Source of the DNA: JANXQZ01 sp038225555
GTDB taxonomy: Bacteria; Acidobacteriota; Terriglobia; Bryobacterales; Bryobacteraceae
Assembly: GCA_038225555.1 (NCBI GenBank)
Contig: JBBRRB010000001.1
Coordinates: forward strand, 1 to 64,000
Length of the DNA: 64,000 bases
Direction of reading: 5' to 3'
Shown: positions 60,418 through 64,000 of the stretch, piece by piece
Position numbering within the stretch: the stretch's first letter is position 1
How the letters are laid out: each line of letters begins with the position of its first letter
The notes under the pieces: generated by a model
What the model saw: only the letters and a program-made list of their open reading frames with translations
What the model was told of the DNA's origin: nothing
Database searches by the model: none
Program-made: the position numbers and the translations under genes

Positions 60418-60852
60418 GTGCTTGTAGATACAAGCACATTGTTGCGCACCCTCCAACCCAAACATTCGCAGCACGAGGTCGCTCGTTCAGCGATACAGTT
60501 CTTAACAGAGGCAGGCCGCGATCTTCATATCGTTTCTCAAAACCTCGTCGAACTTTGGGCGGTGGCTACGCGACCGTTCCAACAGAACGGCCTTGGCCTG
60601 ACCCCAGCTGAAGCAGCGATGGAACTGGACAGGGTCAAAGGAAGATTTATCTTTTTGCCAGAAAATGCGGATATCTACACGGCCTGGGAAGCTCTCGTCA
60701 TACGGTACGCCGTCTCCGGTAAACCCACCCACGATGCCCGCCTGGTCGCAGCCATGCAAGTACACGGCCTAACGTCCATTCTCACCTTCGACAGAACCGG
60801 ATTTTCGAGATTTCCCGGTATTCAGGTCGTCCATCCCGCTGATGTTGGGTAA
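60418..60852 (+). CDS. vapC: PIN-domain ribonuclease toxin VapC
   Basis: 144 residues from a GTG. Acidic residues of the PIN active site appear in LVDTSTLLRTL (Asp), SQNLVELWAV (Glu), GKPTHDARLVAAMQVHG (Asp) and ILTFDRTGFSRFP (Asp). VapC enzymes cut tRNA or rRNA when freed from VapB. The last 84 bp overlap the convergent gene at 60769. Confidence 0.9.
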   Translation: MLVDTSTLLRTLQPKHSQHEVARSAIQFLTEAGRDLHIVSQNLVELWAVATRPFQQNGLGLTPAEAAMELDRVKGRFIFLPENADIYTAWEALVIRYAVSGKPTHDARLVAAMQVHGLTSILTFDRTGFSRFPGIQVVHPADVG

Positions 60853-61191
60853 CGCAGCCAAATCCGGATCTACCCACTCCCGCCGAGCCTGCTCGCTCTT
60901 GAGCACGGCACTCGAATAGTAAGCCGACAACGCCTCCTTATCCAGCAGCCCCGCCGCCAGCCTTACCCAAGCGACAGTCATCGTGTGATGATACTTGCCC
61001 GGCTGTCCGGCCTTCATAGAAAATCGACGAATGCCCTCCGCAACGCGCTCCTCCGCCTCCGGCATTCCGTACTTCCTCACGTACAGCAAAGCCAGCCGAA
61101 TATGGTCCGAGTGGTGGAAGCTCTCAATCGTCCCCGCTTCAAACGCGGCCACGAATTCCGCATCAGTATAGTCCATAATGCTATTGTCCAT
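60769..61191 (-). CDS. Conserved small protein of unknown function (His-rich YTDAEF type)
   Basis: About 140 residues from ATG 61191, or 135 from ATG 61176. FVAAFEAGTIESFHHSDHIRLALLYVRKYG, GIRRFSMKAGQPGKYHHTMTVAWVRLAAG and REWVDPDLAALP (each given in part) match a family I remember as common in acidobacteria and planctomycetes without assigned function; conserved His pairs hint at metal binding. The tail beyond ~118 runs antisense to vapC and looks like spill-over. Its start codon shares CATG with the start of the divergent M28 gene. Confidence 0.65.
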   Translation of the reverse strand: MDNSIMDYTDAEFVAAFEAGTIESFHHSDHIRLALLYVRKYGMPEAEERVAEGIRRFSMKAGQPGKYHHTMTVAWVRLAAGLLDKEALSAYYSSAVLKSEQARREWVDPDLAALPNISGMDDLNTGKSRKSGSVEGENGR

Positions 61192-62806
61192 GCCGAAGCC
61201 CCTTGTACTCGTTCTGCTCCTCGCCCTATCCGTCTCCGCCCAGATCTCAGAACTCTCCGGCGAACGCATCCGCGCCCATGTGAAATTCCTGGCAAGCGAT
61301 CTTCTTGAAGGCCGGGGCGTGGGAACTCGCGGCGGCGACTTGGCCACCGAGTACATCGCCAGTCAATTCGCTCTGGCGGGCGCAAGACCGGCGGGAGACA
61401 GGGGGACCTATTTCCAACGCGTGCCCCTGGTCGGCGCGGAAACGCAGCCTAACGCGAAACTCCTGGCGGAAAGCGGCGGCAAGACCATGTCGTTCGCTTG
61501 GCGCGATGAATTCGTCGGGGTCACCCAGATGCAGAAATCGGACGCACGGTTCGACGCCGAAGCTGTTTTCGTTGGACACGGCATCGTCGCGCCCGAGTTC
61601 GACTGGGACGACTTCAAAGGAACGGACGTGAAAGGCAAGGTGGTGATCCTGTTCACCAATGAACCTCCGTCGGACGACCCAAAGTTCTTCGGAGGCAAAG
61701 CACTCACCTACTACGGTCGCTGGACCTACAAATACGAGCAAGCCGCCCGCATGGGTGCAGCCGCAGTATTCATCATCCACACCACTCCAACGGCAGGATA
61801 CGGATGGGAGGTCGTGCGTGGCACATGGGGCAAAGAGAATCCGCAAATTCGCAACGTGCTTGATGCTCCAGCGCTGGCCTACGCAGGCTGGCTGACGCAG
61901 GCTGCCGGCGAGAAGCTGCTGCAAATGGCGGGCAAAAGAGTCGACGAATTGCTGACTGCGGCAAACACACGCGACTTTCACCCGATCCCGCTGGGGATCC
62001 GAATACGAGGCGACATGCCCACCAAACTGCGTAACATCGAGTCTCGCAACGTCGCCGCCGTGATACCCGGAAGCGATCCTCAACTCAAGGACCAGGCGAT
62101 TGTGTTCAGCGCCCATTGGGACCACCTAGGCATTAGCACCCCCGTTAATGGAGACTCTATCTACAATGGCGCGGTGGATAATGCGACCGGATGCGCGATG
62201 CTGATCGAAATGGCGCATGCCTGGAAAGGCTTGACGCAAAAGCCTCGTCGCTCAGCGCTGTTCGTGGCTGTGACTGCCGAGGAAGCAGGCGATCTGGGAG
62301 CGGACTACTATACCGAACATCCCATTTTTCCGCTAGGAAAAACGGCGTTGAATATAAATCTGGATGGCTTCTACCCGTTCGGCGCTACTAAGGACATCCT
62401 GGTTACCGGTGCCGAGCGAACCACTGTCTGGCCAACAGTGCAGGAGAGCGCGCGGCGCATGAACCTTGACATCAAACCCGATCCGCATCCCGAGCAAGGT
62501 CTCTACTATCGATCCGATCACTTCTCGTTTGCCAAGGCGGGAGTGCCTGCGTTCTCCATCGAGCTTGGCACCGAGTACTATGGCAAGCCCGCCGACTATG
62601 GCGCAAAAATCTTCGATGAATACAATGACAAGCATTATCATCAGCCCTCCGACGAGTATCGCGAGGACTGGAACTTCGCCGGGATGGAGGAGGCGGTCAA
62701 GTTCGCCTTTTTGATCGGCACTACCGTGGCGAATCAGGAAAAGTTGCCCACTTGGCACGCCGGAGACGAGTTCCTCCCCGCACGCCAAAAGACGGGCGTC
62801 CAGTAG
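61190..62806 (+). CDS. Exported M28-family peptidase with PA insertion
   Basis: 538 residues from ATG 61190; an upstream in-frame ATG at 61178 is possible. Signal peptide (MPKPLVLVLLLALSVSAQ) then FLASDLLEGRGVGTRGG, a PA-like insertion (AEAVFVGHGIVAPEFDWDD), and zinc ligands in VFSAHWDHLG (~309), GAVDNATGCA, VTAEEAGDLGA, NINLDGFYP and HYHQPSDEY. Close in layout to the M28-PDZ enzyme at 49680 but without the PDZ. Periplasmic peptide degradation is likely. Confidence 0.9.
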   Translation: MPKPLVLVLLLALSVSAQISELSGERIRAHVKFLASDLLEGRGVGTRGGDLATEYIASQFALAGARPAGDRGTYFQRVPLVGAETQPNAKLLAESGGKTMSFAWRDEFVGVTQMQKSDARFDAEAVFVGHGIVAPEFDWDDFKGTDVKGKVVILFTNEPPSDDPKFFGGKALTYYGRWTYKYEQAARMGAAAVFIIHTTPTAGYGWEVVRGTWGKENPQIRNVLDAPALAYAGWLTQAAGEKLLQMAGKRVDELLTAANTRDFHPIPLGIRIRGDMPTKLRNIESRNVAAVIPGSDPQLKDQAIVFSAHWDHLGISTPVNGDSIYNGAVDNATGCAMLIEMAHAWKGLTQKPRRSALFVAVTAEEAGDLGADYYTEHPIFPLGKTALNINLDGFYPFGATKDILVTGAERTTVWPTVQESARRMNLDIKPDPHPEQGLYYRSDHFSFAKAGVPAFSIELGTEYYGKPADYGAKIFDEYNDKHYHQPSDEYREDWNFAGMEEAVKFAFLIGTTVANQEKLPTWHAGDEFLPARQKTGVQ

Positions 62807-62871
62807 GCCCGCAGCAGCCCGCATTGCAGGAGCAAGGCCAAAAAGAGTAGACTTTGGTTGAGACAACTGCC

Positions 62872-64000
62872 ATGCCTGATAAATCCGATCTAACCCGCCG
62901 CGACGTCGTGAAAATTGCAGGAGCCGCAACCGTAGCGGTCGCCGCAACTCAATTTCAAGGAGCGCCCGCCATCGTAAAGGCCGCCCCCGATCAAATGAAA
63001 TATGGCGTGATCGGCACAGGAGGCCGCGGCAGTTACCTGCTAAAACATCTGGCCAAGGTCGACAACGGACGCTGCGGAGCCATCTGCGATCTTGACGACG
63101 AGAAGCTGAACAAGGCAGCAGGCGTAATCGGGACGAACCCGACCAAGTACAAGGATTATCGAGAGCTTCTGGCCGACAAGAACCTCGAATCGGTGATCAT
63201 CGCCGTTCCGCTGTTCGAACATTATCGCGTGACTCGCGATGCGCTACTGGCTGGCAAACATGTCTTCTGCGAGAAGAGCCTGGTCTTCAAGCCGGAGGAG
63301 ATCCACGCTTTGCGCGCTCTCTACGCCCAGCACCCCAAGCAGCTTTTGCAGGTGGGCCTGCAGCGCAGATATAGCAAGTTCTACCAGTTAGCCAAGCAGA
63401 TGGTGGATAAGGGGCTGCTCGGGAACGTCACCCATGTGCACGCGCAGTGGCACCGCAATCCAGGCTGGGTGATGAACGGCTTCAATTGGCGGCTCTACAA
63501 GCAGTTCTCTGGTGGACTTTCGGCCGAACTCGCGTCTCACCAAATCGACATTTCGGACTGGATGTTCGGCGGATCGCCCGAATTCGTCATTGGAGTCGGT
63601 GGCCTCGACACGTGGAAGGATGGTCGAGACGTTTACGATAACATTCAGCTCATCTACAAGTATCCGAAGAACCAGAAACTGGTGTACAGCTCCATCACGA
63701 CCAACTCTCACATGCCGTATCTGAACAGCAGCCGACCCGAGTTCGGCGAGATCATCATGGGCACCGCCGGTTCGCTGGAGATGACCGTAGGAGACGGGGA
63801 AGCCACTATGCCGACCGCGCTCTGGTATCGCGAAACGGCCAAAGTGGTTTCATCGCCACCGCCTCTGCCGGGCTCGAAGGAAAAGCCTGCAGCAGCTGGC
63901 GCCAGCTTCGCTTTGGGCGCAGGTCAGAAGGGCATGCCGATCGCTCTTGCCACCGATGATCTGAAGGTGGATTTGCAGAACGACAGTTTCCTTCAGCGCG
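62872..64000 (+). CDS. Tat-exported Gfo/Idh/MocA-family oxidoreductase (partial, runs off window)
   Basis: At least 376 codons with no stop before the window ends. A Tat signal (DLTRRDVVKIAGAATVAVAA) precedes the NAD-binding fold (KYGVIGTGGRGSYLLKHLA), YRELLADKNLESVIIAVP, and GKHVFCEKSLV (the EKP-type motif with Ser in place of Pro). The substrate domain has GLQRRYSKFY, GWVMNGFNWR and GGLSAELASHQIDISDWMFG. Exported members process sugars or glycosides, often by oxidation-assisted hydrolysis. A Gly/Ala/Pro-rich loop near 345 may be an insertion. Confidence 0.9.
   Translation, partial: MPDKSDLTRRDVVKIAGAATVAVAATQFQGAPAIVKAAPDQMKYGVIGTGGRGSYLLKHLAKVDNGRCGAICDLDDEKLNKAAGVIGTNPTKYKDYRELLADKNLESVIIAVPLFEHYRVTRDALLAGKHVFCEKSLVFKPEEIHALRALYAQHPKQLLQVGLQRRYSKFYQLAKQMVDKGLLGNVTHVHAQWHRNPGWVMNGFNWRLYKQFSGGLSAELASHQIDISDWMFGGSPEFVIGVGGLDTWKDGRDVYDNIQLIYKYPKNQKLVYSSITTNSHMPYLNSSRPEFGEIIMGTAGSLEMTVGDGEATMPTALWYRETAKVVSSPPPLPGSKEKPAAAGASFALGAGQKGMPIALATDDLKVDLQNDSFLQR

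Noticed and set aside
1..64000. tRNA, rRNA, CRISPR array, riboswitch
   Set aside because: I saw no cloverleaf, rRNA core sequence, regular spaced repeats or recognisable riboswitch; a covariance-model scan would be needed to exclude small RNAs.

Overview
The window looks like chromosomal DNA of an acidobacterium, most likely a soil Bryobacterales/Solibacteraceae-type organism. This is an inference from gene content, not from a phylogenetic marker: a TonB receptor with an N-terminal carboxypeptidase-regulatory-like domain, a von Willebrand factor A protein of the type common in Acidobacteria, four exported M28 peptidases, Tat-exported Gfo/Idh/MocA and MsrB proteins, a tannase, Ser/Thr kinases, and moderately high G+C. 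No rRNA, tRNA or CRISPR array was seen. Coding density is very high, and many neighbours overlap by 4 bp or meet at their start codons.

Layout. 1-0.17 kb: the 3' end of an ISAzo13-type transposase. 0.2-8.9 kb: a BtrH-like protein, an O-methyltransferase, an M19 dipeptidase, selB, a VWFA protein and a TonB receptor. 9.0-14.7 kb: a tight housekeeping operon gmk-rpoZ-coaBC-udg-tmk-vanZ-thrC. 14.8-15.3 kb: a MazEF-type module whose toxin is frameshifted. 15.4-18.4 kb: a 1004-residue exported protein joining an M28 glutamate-carboxypeptidase-like half to an S51 cyanophycinase-like half. 18.5-21.9 kb: DinB, Ku, a methylthioribose-kinase-like protein and an exported nucleoside hydrolase. 22.0-25.8 kb: a signalling cluster of a LiaF-like membrane protein, a LytS-type histidine kinase, a Ser/Thr kinase-REC-LytTR fusion, and YggX.

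25.8-31.0 kb: an ATP-grasp ligase, a PQQ-type sugar dehydrogenase with MsrB, a CheY-like regulator and an M28 peptidase. 31.1-37.1 kb: purQ-purL-tannase-purF. The tannase is flanked by a diverged ~130-bp duplication of the purL 3' end, and purF starts inside the downstream copy. 37.1-43.6 kb: two small secreted proteins, a PilZ protein, a UPF0182 membrane protein, a second nucleoside hydrolase, a Uma2 protein and a solitary nuoB. 43.6-48.6 kb: malQ and hrcA-grpE-dnaJ. 48.8-53.4 kb: a DsbA-like protein paired with an M28-PDZ peptidase, then three unrecognised proteins. 53.4-60.9 kb: a GNAT/antitoxin pair, DUF1801, ubiD, fabG, a geranylgeranyl-reductase-like flavoprotein, a tandem alpha/beta hydrolase and VapBC. 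60.8-64.0 kb: a small conserved protein, a fourth M28 peptidase and the start of a Tat-exported oxidoreductase.

Together the genes suggest a peptide-, glycan- and polyphenol-degrading heterotroph. The features most worth a second look are the STPK-REC-LytTR signalling cluster, the M28-S51 fusion, the tannase insertion into the purine operon, and the many genes with a -10-like hexamer only a few bases from the start codon.
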